From contig JAJFLC010000023.1 in NCBI GenBank assembly GCA_021772895.1, positions 1 through 64,000 of the forward strand: a stretch of 64,000 bases of DNA, in the 5' to 3' direction. The position numbers and the translations under genes were made by a program. A model generated the notes under the pieces. It searched no databases. It was not told where the DNA came from and was given only the letters and a program-made list of their open reading frames with translations. Of this stretch, positions 1 to 8,249 are shown piece by piece. The stretch is from Mariprofundaceae bacterium. Lineage in GTDB: Bacteria > Pseudomonadota > Zetaproteobacteria > Mariprofundales > Mariprofundaceae. Each line of letters opens with the position of its first letter. Positions within the stretch are counted from its first letter, which is position 1.

Positions 1-140
1 GCCTATGATTGAGTTTTTTCACCGCTTCGGCAAGCATCTGGTCCGTTGCCTTTGATAAGTCGCACCCTTTTGGAAAATACTGCCTGAGCAAACCGTTGGT
101 GTTTTCGTTTGTTCCCCGCTGCCATGAGGCATATGGATCG
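1..140 (-). pseudogene. IS30-family transposase, C-terminal fragment running off the window
   Basis: Read on the minus strand, this stretch encodes DPYASWQRGTNENTNGLLRQ followed by YFPKGCDLSKATDQMLAEAV and KKLNHR. The segment around GTNENTNG is the hallmark of IS30-family DDE transposases, with the last catalytic Glu in NEN. The rest of the C-terminus lies outside the window. Upstream the reading frame passes into the repeat at 141-170 and meets a stop codon (TAG) near 175, so the N-terminal two thirds are missing. It is therefore a relic and not a working transposase. The family call is firm; how the break arose is unknown. Confidence 0.85.
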
Positions 141-170
141 GGAGTTTCGGGGACATAATACTTAATTGCT
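141..170 (-). repeat. Dispersed repeat, copy 1, at the broken end of the IS30 fragment
   Basis: On the minus strand this reads AATTAAGTATTATGTC then CCCGAAACT. It matches copy 2 (424-452) at about 21 of 25 positions and copy 3 (35621-35647) at about 20 of 25. Similarity with copy 2 continues outward to GAAAGG near position 181. It lies exactly where recognisable IS30 coding sequence ends. Confidence 0.7.
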
Positions 171-220
171 GTCTATGAAAGGGTAATCCCCCCATTATTA
201 ACCGAAGTTAAAAGTAGAGG

Positions 221-439
221 TTATGTAGCTAACGCCAGTTTTTGAATTGGAGTTATGCCGCCGATAGCCATATTAGGTCTTTCATGATTGTACGTCCATA
301 ACCAACGAGTCGCATGTTCCTGAACTTGTTCAATGCTTTTGAAAATGAATTGTGCCAACCAATCATACCGAACTGTACGATTATAACGCTCAACATAGGC
401 CTTTTGTTGTGGGTTTCCTGGCTGCAGTTCCGGGGACAC
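221..439 (-). pseudogene. IS3-family transposase (OrfB), C-terminal fragment
   Basis: The 72-residue reading frame contains QPGNPQQKAYVERYNRTVRY, then WLWTYNHERPNMAIGGITP. This is the end of the integrase core of IS3-family OrfB proteins, including the last catalytic Glu in YVERYNR. Full-length OrfB is about 270-290 residues, so some three quarters are missing. The recognisable homology starts near 427. The four residues before it (MSPE) come from the repeat at 424-452, and a stop codon lies just upstream. Beyond the transposase stop, 180-195 has a GGTAATCCCCCC tract that could be the element's right terminal inverted repeat. It is a decayed element in the same orientation as the IS30 relic. 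Confidence 0.85.
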
Positions 440-452
440 AGTATTTAATTAG
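424..452 (-). repeat. Dispersed repeat, copy 2, at the broken end of the IS3 fragment
   Basis: On the minus strand it reads AATTAAATACTGTGTC then CCCGGAACT. Copies 1 and 2 are in the same orientation and flank the IS3 remnant. Similarity extends outward on the plus strand through TTAATT(A)GCT..TGAAAGG on both sides. The IS3 relic therefore sits between roughly 40 bp direct repeats. Confidence 0.7.
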
Positions 453-580
453 CTTTTGAAAGGTTTGAGATGAGGATAAGCAATGTATTAATCAACAGTG
501 TTGTTTCCTGCTGTTACAGCGTCAGCATGCCTGATGCTTATTCTGGTGGCAGGATATAGAAAACGGAGATTAATTACGTT

Positions 581-1768
581 ATGAAAATATTCGTTATCAC
601 GCTTGCACTCATCGTAGTCGTTGCGGTGTCGGCAGTTTTGTATTTGAAGTACCGGCTGAACAATACACCGGACAATCAAGACCTTGAAGCCGCCCTTGAT
701 TCGGAAGTGAAGAAGGCCACCCGTGGTGAATTTTCGCATCATGTCGTGATTGGTATTTACAAGGATGGAAAATCATTCATCAAGGGTTACGGAACGGTAA
801 ACGAGGAGAATGCTGCAATTCCGGTTGCCTCAACAATATTTCAAATTGGATCGATCAGTAAGCTTTTTACTGCATCATTGCTCCAGATTCTTTGTGACGA
901 AGGCACCCTTCATATGGATGCAACGCTGGGAGAACTCATTGGAGAATCGTTTGCCCTATCGCCTGCTGCGCAGCAGGTCACCCTGAAACAACTGGTTACG
1001 CATACCTCCGGCTTTCCAAGAGTCCCGGAGATATTGTTGCAAAAAGCGACCCAACTTGCAGGCAAAGAAGACCTGTTGCTGAACCCATATAGCCTCATCG
1101 AACCAAAAGACATTTTCGAATATTTAAAAACTTCAGAGAACAAACGCGAACCCGGTCGATTCGATTATTCGAATTTTGGTATGGGTCTACTTGGCCATAT
1201 TTTGGAGATGGTTACAAAAAAAGATTTCGAATCGCTGGTTGCGGAAAAACTTCTGGCACCGCTGGATATGAAAAACACCGCAATCACACTGACACCGGTC
1301 ATGCAGGAACGTCTGACTCAGGGCTATACCAAGAGTGGTGAACCAAATCCGATATGGACATTCAATGCTTTGGCTGGTGCCGGCGCGTTCAATTCCGATG
1401 CAGAAGATATGATGAAATTTGTTCGGGCGAACATTGAGGATGGTTCCACCTTGTCTCAAACACTCAAGAAAATGCATACACCACAATCCGGCAATGACAC
1501 TGGAATCGGCTGGATGCTACCGTCATTCATCGATAGATTTGTCGGCAATCAATCGGTGGTTTGGCACAACGGAATGGTTGGCGGTTACGCTTCTTACCTC
1601 TCCATCGACACCAAAGCCAGGACCGGCGTTATCATTCTGTCCAGCAAAGCGGTGGACGTTACGATGCTGGGAATGATGCTGACACGTCAGACACGCACAC
1701 AATCGTGGTCATCTCAGTACGTCTCCCAGCATGGCGTTGAGAGGGAGATCGAAAAAGCACAGGAATGA
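581..1768 (+). CDS. Serine beta-lactamase-like hydrolase (class C / DD-peptidase family), membrane-anchored
   Basis: 395 residues. Residues 2-22 form one hydrophobic N-terminal segment, so the catalytic domain is probably exported and anchored in the inner membrane. The three family motifs are present: S91-I-S-K94 with the nucleophilic Ser, Y196-S-N198, and H329-N-G331 in place of KTG. HNG/HTG is common in esterase and peptidase members of the family, and less so in true AmpC beta-lactamases. I infer hydrolysis of a D-amino-acid peptide or an ester; antibiotic resistance cannot be read from the sequence. A Shine-Dalgarno-like CGGAG lies 8-12 bases upstream of the ATG. It is a single gene next to insertion-sequence relics, so acquisition by transfer is possible. 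Confidence 0.85.
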   Translation: MKIFVITLALIVVVAVSAVLYLKYRLNNTPDNQDLEAALDSEVKKATRGEFSHHVVIGIYKDGKSFIKGYGTVNEENAAIPVASTIFQIGSISKLFTASLLQILCDEGTLHMDATLGELIGESFALSPAAQQVTLKQLVTHTSGFPRVPEILLQKATQLAGKEDLLLNPYSLIEPKDIFEYLKTSENKREPGRFDYSNFGMGLLGHILEMVTKKDFESLVAEKLLAPLDMKNTAITLTPVMQERLTQGYTKSGEPNPIWTFNALAGAGAFNSDAEDMMKFVRANIEDGSTLSQTLKKMHTPQSGNDTGIGWMLPSFIDRFVGNQSVVWHNGMVGGYASYLSIDTKARTGVIILSSKAVDVTMLGMMLTRQTRTQSWSSQYVSQHGVEREIEKAQE

Positions 1769-1861
1769 CGATATTATATATTCGATCTCCTTCATTTGCA
1801 GGAGTAATGACCGTTCGTACGATGGATAGTGATATAGATAAGTGACAATTGAAGGCTGCGA

Positions 1862-2176
1862 TCAGCATGGATAAAACACCGCCAGCCAAATGGTAGGCTG
1901 CTCAGGCGTTGTCCATTTCACCCTGTGGCTCTGCCCTGCTTCAATCGTTAAATAGTCGCCGGGTTTTAAGTGAGCTGTTTCATCTGTGAATTCAAGTTCA
2001 GCTTCACCTTGAATCAGCAGTACAAACTCATGTTCCGATTGATCATACCAGCCCCCTTTTTCAGTGACATGCCCATGTGAAATAATCCGTTCAATTCTGA
2101 TGTTTTTATTGCCTGAAATGGTCTCTATCAACTCTTCGGGAAGGGAACCTGGAATCATGCCAAAAATATTTTTCAT
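1862..2176 (-). CDS. Small cupin-domain protein
   Basis: 104 residues forming one cupin beta-barrel. HGHVTEKGGWYDQSEHEFVL gives the first metal-binding motif (His, His/Glu). The second follows in LKPGDYLTIEAGQSHRV, with the PGD turn and a conserved His. Proteins of this size in COG1917-type families bind a metal, but their substrates are mostly unknown. It is transcribed divergently from the EAL gene, whose start is 64 bases away. Function beyond 'cupin' is not assignable. Confidence 0.8.
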   Translation of the reverse strand: MKNIFGMIPGSLPEELIETISGNKNIRIERIISHGHVTEKGGWYDQSEHEFVLLIQGEAELEFTDETAHLKPGDYLTIEAGQSHRVKWTTPEQPTIWLAVFYPC

Positions 2177-2240
2177 ACCGCTATTGTATTTATAACTTCG
2201 AAGGGCTCAACTCTTCCGATTAAAGTGCGATATACTGGAT

Positions 2241-3860
2241 ATGTCCGTATTTGAACATGCCATGCCACTCAATATTCGTTTGTTAAAATCGAAGGTATCC
2301 AAACCTGCTATCAATGGTACGCTCATTGCCATCCTCGCAGTGATGGTCGCAAATGTTGCTGTGTGTTATGCAGAAAATCATGTGCTTACGATAGCTGGTT
2401 TGATTGAAGCGCAAAAAAGCAATATTGCGTTATGGTTTTTAAACCTTATGCCATTTTCCTTTGCTGTCTGGGGGCAATACGTGAGCAACATCGTGGCTCA
2501 GGAAGCAGACACGATGATTATCGATCATACCCATGAGTTATGGGACAAAACAAGAGAGCTTAGAAAACAGGTGAAAATGGAAAGTCAGATTGACCAGCTG
2601 ACAGGACTCCCTAATCGTGACCATTTCAAACAATTATTAAGAGCTATCATCAATAGATCAAGACAAGATAAAACCAACTTCACAGTGATGGTACTTTCAA
2701 TCAATACGATTCAGGAAGTGAATGATATTCTGGGTTATAATCAAGGTGATGAATTGATTAAACATACGGGTGATATATTGAAAAAAAACCTGCCCGATTC
2801 AATTAGCCTGAGTCGCATTAGCGGCAGTGAGTTTGCCGCAATCATCCCTTACCAAAAACAATCCAATTATATTCAAGGCATTCGAGACGAAATTTTCAAG
2901 GTGTTGGCTCAACCATTTGCTGTTGATAATTTAACACTTATTTTAAAAACAAGTATGGGTATAGCAACCTACCCTCAAGATGGAAGCAACCCTGAAACAT
3001 TACTCCGGCATGCTTATATTGCTTCGTTTGTAAGCCGTAAAACAGAAGTTCCATTCACCATCTACTCCCCCAATATTGATGTAAAACAGTTCAGTGATCT
3101 GCATCAGATTGCAGAGCTCGTGAATGCCATGGATAAAAATGAATTTTTCCTGCAATACCAGCCTAAACTTGAAGCAGATGGTGTTGTCCGTGAAGTAGAG
3201 GTTTTGGTTCGCTGGATGCACCCTGATCATGGCATGATTCCACCTGATAAGTTCATCCCCATTATTGAAAAAAACAACATGACCAAAGAGCTGTTACAAT
3301 GGGTCATGAGCCATGCTTTACATCAGATAGCCCATTGGAAAGCGCAGGGTATTGATCTTGCTGTCGCCATTAACTTATCTGCACTTGATCTGCTTGATAG
3401 CAGCCTTCCGGAGACGATTGCGATTATTTTAAAAGAAACAGGTGTTGATTCTTCACATTTAAAACTGGAAATCACTGAAACAACGATTATGACCGATCAT
3501 GAGCGAGCCATGAATGTGCTCAAAAAAATCTCGGACATGAAAATCCAGACATCCATTGACGATTTTGGAACCGGCTATTCATCATTGGCATATTTGAGTC
3601 TGTTGCCTGCTATCGAGGTAAAAATCGATCGATCATTTGTGATGGATATGATTGATAACAAACATAATTCAGTGATTGTGAAAGCAATTATTGATCTGGC
3701 ACACAATCTTTCGATGAAAGCAGTGGCTGAAGGTGTGGAGACGCAGGAGGTTATGGATTCTTTAAAGGAACTCGGTTGTGATTACCAACAAGGTTATTAT
3801 ATCAGCAGGCCATTGGATGCTTCTGCATTGATCGAATGGCTTCAAAACAGGGACAAATAA
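2241..3860 (+). CDS. Membrane-bound GGDEF-EAL protein, probable c-di-GMP phosphodiesterase
   Basis: 539 residues. Two hydrophobic segments lie in the first about 90 residues, then a short helix, then a GGDEF domain (about 130-275) and an EAL domain (about 290-535). The GGDEF signature is degenerate (SGSEF near residue 195), so cyclase activity is unlikely. The EAL domain reads EVL at the signature. It keeps the other catalytic residues: Asn in NLSALD, Glu in LEITET, the DDFGTG pair, Lys in VKIDRS, Glu in AEGVET and Gln in QGYYISRP. It should therefore hydrolyse c-di-GMP, with the GGDEF half perhaps as a GTP sensor. A TATACT hexamer at 2231-2236 would place transcription start near or past the first ATG. 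The second Met codon at 2262 could be the true start; neither has a clear Shine-Dalgarno. Confidence 0.9.
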   Translation: MSVFEHAMPLNIRLLKSKVSKPAINGTLIAILAVMVANVAVCYAENHVLTIAGLIEAQKSNIALWFLNLMPFSFAVWGQYVSNIVAQEADTMIIDHTHELWDKTRELRKQVKMESQIDQLTGLPNRDHFKQLLRAIINRSRQDKTNFTVMVLSINTIQEVNDILGYNQGDELIKHTGDILKKNLPDSISLSRISGSEFAAIIPYQKQSNYIQGIRDEIFKVLAQPFAVDNLTLILKTSMGIATYPQDGSNPETLLRHAYIASFVSRKTEVPFTIYSPNIDVKQFSDLHQIAELVNAMDKNEFFLQYQPKLEADGVVREVEVLVRWMHPDHGMIPPDKFIPIIEKNNMTKELLQWVMSHALHQIAHWKAQGIDLAVAINLSALDLLDSSLPETIAIILKETGVDSSHLKLEITETTIMTDHERAMNVLKKISDMKIQTSIDDFGTGYSSLAYLSLLPAIEVKIDRSFVMDMIDNKHNSVIVKAIIDLAHNLSMKAVAEGVETQEVMDSLKELGCDYQQGYYISRPLDASALIEWLQNRDK

Positions 3861-3871
3861 CCCTTCATTGT

Positions 3872-4648
3872 TTATATAAGCTTGAAAACTCGCAGGGCAT
3901 TCTCTGTGGATTCACTGGCGATTGATTCAAGTGATATGCCTTTCACTTCAGCAATGCATTCTGCAACCTGTTTTACAAAAGCAGGTTCATTGCGTTTGCC
4001 ACGGTGTGGTACAGGCGCAAGGTATGGCGAGTCGGTTTCAATCAGCAATCGATCCATAGGAACCTGCCGGGCCACTTCACGAAGTTCATCATTGCGTTTA
4101 AACGTTACATTACCGGAAAAAGAGATATACATACCCAAATCCAAAGCTTTTTTTGCTGTCTCCCAGCCGGATGAAAAGCAATGCATGATGCCACCACATT
4201 TCTCTATCTTTTCTTCTTTTAATATAACCATGGATGCATCATCAGCCTCACGGTTATGAACAATGACAGGTTTATTGACATGTCTTGCTGCACGGATATG
4301 TGTGCGAAAGCGTGCATCCTGAATTTCCGGTTCAACATGATGCCGAAAAAAATCCATGCCCGTTTCACCGATAGCGACACATTTCACATGATTCGAGAGT
4401 TTGCATAATTGATCGACTGTAGGCTCTTCATTGACTTCATGATTTGGATGAACACCGGCTGAAAACCAGACGCCATCATGATTCTCTGCAAGCTTTTGCA
4501 ATCTGGATAAATGATCAAAATCAACGGCGACTGAAACACAGCGATCAATGCCCTCTTCCCGCATTCGCTCAAACACCTCACTTCGATCATCTTCAAAGTG
4601 CGGGAAATCCAAATGACAGTGCGAATCAAAAAAGGAGAGTTGAGTCAT
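3872..4648 (-). CDS. tatD: TatD-family metal-dependent hydrolase / DNase
   Basis: 258 residues, full length for the TatD/YcfH family. Metal ligands are visible: HCHLDF at the N-terminus, the Glu of ETGMDF, IVHNRE, MHCFSSG, and a late Asp in IETDSPYLAP. Family members are TIM-barrel 3'-5' exonucleases linked to oxidative DNA damage repair. In E. coli a paralogue ends the pabC-yceG-tmk-holB-ycfH cluster. Here the gene is separated from that cluster (36640-40400) and directly follows the HAD phosphatase gene, with only one base between the two genes, so they are probably co-transcribed. Confidence 0.92.
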   Translation of the reverse strand: MTQLSFFDSHCHLDFPHFEDDRSEVFERMREEGIDRCVSVAVDFDHLSRLQKLAENHDGVWFSAGVHPNHEVNEEPTVDQLCKLSNHVKCVAIGETGMDFFRHHVEPEIQDARFRTHIRAARHVNKPVIVHNREADDASMVILKEEKIEKCGGIMHCFSSGWETAKKALDLGMYISFSGNVTFKRNDELREVARQVPMDRLLIETDSPYLAPVPHRGKRNEPAFVKQVAECIAEVKGISLESIASESTENALRVFKLI

Positions 4649-4649
4649 T

Positions 4650-5432
4650 TTATGCTGCGCTCAACTCAAAATTCAGATCCGTGTTCATGATAGCCTGAAG
4701 ATGTTTTAACTGCACATGATGGAGATCTAACGCATAAGGATTAGAAATCAATTTCACAGCCTCAACATCCGGCTCACCCAAATCTGATACCACCAGATCT
4801 GCGCCGTCAAAATCATGGATTCTGGTATAATCATTCACGGTAATAACACATTTTAAATGTGCGGCATGCGCTGCCTTCCAACCATTTCCCGAGTCTTCCA
4901 GTGCCAGGGTTTCTTCAGGAGAGACACCCAGATGTGCCATCGCATAATTATAGATATCAGGCGCAGGCTTTTTGGCAGGCACAATGTCACCCGCTGCCAG
5001 CACAGCAAAACGATCAAACCATTCTTTGCCTAAAGAGTGTTCGATCAGAGCATCCAGAGCTGCGGGCGTGGTCGTGGTTGCAACACCGAGTGTGATACCA
5101 GCCTCATATGCCTCTTCTAAAAGCCTGCGAACACCTGGTCGCAGCGGAATTTGACCTTCAGCAATCAGGCTTTGATAATGGGCTGTTTTACGCGCATGCA
5201 GTCGGGCAATTTCATCAAAAGGCATCGCATGCATATCACCACGTTCAATATCAAACTTGATACGTTCTTTACCGCCTGTAACTTCCAGCAGCTTTCCATA
5301 AGTTGGCACATCCCACTCACGGGCATGCCCTGCCTCATTGAAAGCCATGTTAAATGCAAGCCTGTGGCCATCTCTTTCAGTATCGGCCAACGTACCATCA
5401 ACATCCCAAAGAATACATCGAAGTTCTGACAT
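4650..5432 (-). CDS. HAD-superfamily phosphatase, CbbY-like
   Basis: 260 residues. The HAD nucleophile motif is D10-V-D12-G-T. It is followed by a helical cap (DGHRLAFNMAFNEAG, TGGKERI), the Thr motif in GVATTTTPAALD, Lys in PAKKPAPDIY, and the acidic motif LALEDSGNGWKAA. The order and the TGGKERI segment resemble CbbY, which dephosphorylates xylulose-1,5-bisphosphate, a Rubisco inhibitor. That would hint at a Calvin cycle in this organism. No Rubisco gene is present here, so a general sugar-phosphate phosphatase is equally possible. A Shine-Dalgarno (AGGAGAAAT on the minus strand) precedes the ATG. It shares a 77-base divergent region with clpS. Confidence 0.85.
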   Translation of the reverse strand: MSELRCILWDVDGTLADTERDGHRLAFNMAFNEAGHAREWDVPTYGKLLEVTGGKERIKFDIERGDMHAMPFDEIARLHARKTAHYQSLIAEGQIPLRPGVRRLLEEAYEAGITLGVATTTTPAALDALIEHSLGKEWFDRFAVLAAGDIVPAKKPAPDIYNYAMAHLGVSPEETLALEDSGNGWKAAHAAHLKCVITVNDYTRIHDFDGADLVVSDLGEPDVEAVKLISNPYALDLHHVQLKHLQAIMNTDLNFELSAA

Positions 5433-5509
5433 TCATTTCTCCTAAAAAACATTCTGAAAACATCTTAAAAAAACTCGCGCTCCGGCATCAAAAAGACTAA
5501 AATTCGCAT

Positions 5510-5827
5510 ATGGATACGTCCACCATTGAAACACCGCAAATTCAAACAGAAAAACCACAGCTAAAAAAGCCGCCGATGTATATGGTCATTATGCTTAACG
5601 ATGATTATACCCCGATGGACTTTGTGGTAGAGCTTCTTGTATCGCACTTCAGAAAAACTGAAGAGCAGGCAACACAGATCATGTTACGCATTCATCAGGA
5701 TGGGCAGGCTGTCTGTGCGTATTATCCTAAAGACATTGCTGAAAGCAAAGTACTTCAGGTCGAAGGGTACTGTACAGCGCATGGTCACCCACTTAAATGT
5801 AGGATTGAGGCCGACCAAAACGACTGA
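5510..5827 (+). CDS. clpS: ClpS, ATP-dependent Clp protease adaptor
   Basis: 105 residues. ClpS binds the N-terminal domain of ClpA and delivers N-end-rule substrates. The family core is clear: PPMYMVIMLNDDYTPMDFVV, where the NDD Asp residues contact the destabilising N-terminal residue. It is followed by HFRKTEEQATQIM and the HQDG and YPKDIAESK segments. It lies 87 bases upstream of clpA, the usual pairing. The start is at the ATG following TAAAATTCGCAT, which could hold a promoter -10 (TAAAAT). Confidence 0.96.
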   Translation: MDTSTIETPQIQTEKPQLKKPPMYMVIMLNDDYTPMDFVVELLVSHFRKTEEQATQIMLRIHQDGQAVCAYYPKDIAESKVLQVEGYCTAHGHPLKCRIEADQND

Positions 5828-5851
5828 TACGTGGCATCAAATTTGCATGAT

Positions 5852-5870
5852 AAGTTTACATGATAAACTT
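5852..5870 (+). other. Hairpin in the clpS-clpA spacer
   Basis: Perfect 7-bp inverted repeat AAGTTTA / TAAACTT with a 5-base loop. It has no T-run, so it is not a canonical terminator. It may stabilise the clpS message end or modulate clpA expression. Confidence 0.4.
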
Positions 5871-5914
5871 CAGAGTCATGTTTTATGCGCGATAGATAGA
5901 TTATAGGTGTAATT

Positions 5915-8164
5915 ATGGGAATATTGAGTGAAGACCTTGAACAATCGTTGAACGACATTTTTCGTGATGCTCATATGCGTCGCAGTGAATTTGTAACCGT
6001 TGAACATCTGTTGCTGGGTCTGCTTGATAATGATGAATCACGGAAAATCTTTGAAGGTTTAAACGTCGATGTAGACCATCTTCGAAACCAATTGAATGAA
6101 TTCATTCAGGAGCATGTATCCGTTTTGCCTGAAGGAGCAGGTGAAACTGCAGCCAGCGTTGGCATGCAGCGTGTCATCCAGCGTGCAGTGCTGCATGTAC
6201 AGTCGGCGGGAAAACATGAAGTTTCCGGTATTCATGCACTCGTCGCTATTTTTTCCGAGAAGGATTCACACGCTGTCTATTACCTGAACAGGATGGGAAT
6301 CACCCGTTTGGATATTGTGACTTATATCTCCCATAGCATGGCAGATATTGACAAGAGCCCACAGGATTCAAGGCCAGGTATTGGTGTCGACAAACCTGAT
6401 AACTCAGCCTCTCCACTCAAACGTTATTGTGTTAATCTGATTGAAAGAGCAAAAGAAGGAAAAATCGATCCTTTGATTGGAAGGACCAAAGAACTCTCAC
6501 GTTGCCTGCACATTTTGTGCCGAAGACGGAAAAACAATCCCCTTCTTGTCGGTGATGCCGGTGTGGGTAAAACTGCGATTGCAGAAGGACTCGCCCTCAG
6601 AGTAATTGGTAATGATGTGCCTGAACTGCTTCAGGGAAGTACCATTTATGCATTGGATATGGGCGCTTTATTGGCTGGAACAAAATACCGGGGTGATTTT
6701 GAAGAGCGTCTGAAATTGATTTTGGCAGCACTCGAAAAAGAACCGCATGCCATTCTGTTTATTGATGAAATCCATTCCATTATCGGTGCGGGCGCAGCCA
6801 ATGGCAGTGCTATGGATGCATCAAACCTGCTTAAACCGGCTCTCGCTAATGGAGAACTGCGTTGCATTGGTGCAACAACGTATCAGGAATATCGGCAGAT
6901 TTTTGAAAAAGAGAGTGCGCTTTCCCGCCGTTTTCAGAAAATTGATATCGAAGAACCATCCATTGAACATACGATTGAAATTCTCACAGGGCTGAAGTCG
7001 CGTTTTGAAGCGCATCATGAGATTCGTTACAGCAAAAAGGCCATTGAAACTGCTGCTAAGCTTGCTTCGCGCTATGTGACTGATCGAAAACTCCCGGATT
7101 CTGCCATTGATGTATTGGATGAAGCCGGTGCTGCCATCCATCTTTTACCTGAATCAAAACGCAAAAAACAACTGGGTGTGCATGACATTGAATCCACCAT
7201 CGCTTTGATGGCAAGGATTCCTGCCCGTCAGGTTTCTGCCTCAGACAAACGCGGACTTAAAAGCCTTGAACGCAACCTGAAACTAACTGTTTTTGGTCAG
7301 GACAATGCCATTGAACAATTGGCAGCAAGCATCAAGTTATCCCGAGCTGGTTTGACCCAACCTGAGAAACCCATTGGTAACTTCCTCTTTACGGGACCAA
7401 CCGGTGTGGGAAAAACAGAGGTTGCCAAACAACTTGCGCGTATCATGGGTATTGAAATGATTCGTTTTGACATGTCTGAATACATGGAGGCACATGCAGT
7501 CTCCAGGCTCATTGGTGCCCCTCCTGGTTATGTTGGTTTTGAGCAAGGTGGTTTGTTAACCGAAGCTGTAAACAAGAACCCTCATGCTGTGCTCTTGCTT
7601 GATGAGATTGAAAAGGCACATCAGGATTTATTCAACATCCTTCTTCAGGTGATGGATCATGGCAAACTGACCGATAACAATGGGCGTTCGGCTGATTTCC
7701 GCCATATCATCCTGATTATGACCAGTAATGCCGGTGCATTTGAATTGCAACAAAATGCAATTGGATTTGCTTCCAAAGCCCACTCCAGCGCAGATGAAGA
7801 AGCCATTAAACGCTTATTCACACCTGAATTTAGAAACCGTCTGGATGCAACCATTGGTTTTGCTTCACTTGATGAAGATACCATTCTGCATGTCGTTGAT
7901 AAGTTCCTGATCGAACTGGAGATACAGCTTCTGGAGAAGAAGGTTGAGCTGAATGTCAGTGACGATGCAAAGGCATGGTTTGCATCACACGGTCATGATA
8001 AATTTATGGGTGCAAGGCCTATGACCCGGCTTATTCAGGACAAACTCAAAAAACCTTTAGCCGATGCCATTCTTTTTGGTGATTTGCAAAAAGGCGGTGA
8101 TGTCACCGTTGAACTGAAAGATGGTGAAATATGTGTGGCGTTTCCAAGTACAGTCAGTGAATGA
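5915..8164 (+). CDS. clpA: ClpA, ATPase subunit of ClpAP protease
   Basis: 749 residues, the usual ClpA length. It has an N-terminal Clp repeat domain (about 1-145), where ClpS docks. Two AAA+ modules follow: Walker A GDAGVGKTA with Walker B ILFIDEIH, and Walker A GPTGVGKTE with Walker B VLLLDEIEKAH. A second-module loop, NAIGFASK, carries the [IL]-G-[FL] tripeptide that docks on ClpP. The spacing lacks the coiled-coil M domain of ClpB, which separates it from the chaperone disaggregases. It unfolds substrates for ClpP; clpP is not in this window. The GTG or ATG of the next gene may overlap its end. Confidence 0.97.
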   Translation: MGILSEDLEQSLNDIFRDAHMRRSEFVTVEHLLLGLLDNDESRKIFEGLNVDVDHLRNQLNEFIQEHVSVLPEGAGETAASVGMQRVIQRAVLHVQSAGKHEVSGIHALVAIFSEKDSHAVYYLNRMGITRLDIVTYISHSMADIDKSPQDSRPGIGVDKPDNSASPLKRYCVNLIERAKEGKIDPLIGRTKELSRCLHILCRRRKNNPLLVGDAGVGKTAIAEGLALRVIGNDVPELLQGSTIYALDMGALLAGTKYRGDFEERLKLILAALEKEPHAILFIDEIHSIIGAGAANGSAMDASNLLKPALANGELRCIGATTYQEYRQIFEKESALSRRFQKIDIEEPSIEHTIEILTGLKSRFEAHHEIRYSKKAIETAAKLASRYVTDRKLPDSAIDVLDEAGAAIHLLPESKRKKQLGVHDIESTIALMARIPARQVSASDKRGLKSLERNLKLTVFGQDNAIEQLAASIKLSRAGLTQPEKPIGNFLFTGPTGVGKTEVAKQLARIMGIEMIRFDMSEYMEAHAVSRLIGAPPGYVGFEQGGLLTEAVNKNPHAVLLLDEIEKAHQDLFNILLQVMDHGKLTDNNGRSADFRHIILIMTSNAGAFELQQNAIGFASKAHSSADEEAIKRLFTPEFRNRLDATIGFASLDEDTILHVVDKFLIELEIQLLEKKVELNVSDDAKAWFASHGHDKFMGARPMTRLIQDKLKKPLADAILFGDLQKGGDVTVELKDGEICVAFPSTVSE

Positions 8165-8249
8165 AAGACCGCGAGGTAAAAAGCCTCCAAAAAATTATAC
8201 TGATTCTTTTCCTGTCTCTTCTGAGCTGATTGCCCAAGAGCAAGCGCTG

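Noticed and set aside
8121-8249. 43-codon extension of the TrmO-like gene into clpA
   Set aside because: Family similarity begins right at the Met at 8250. The extension is Lys/Pro-rich and without a ribosome site, though a GTG at 8157 cannot be fully excluded.
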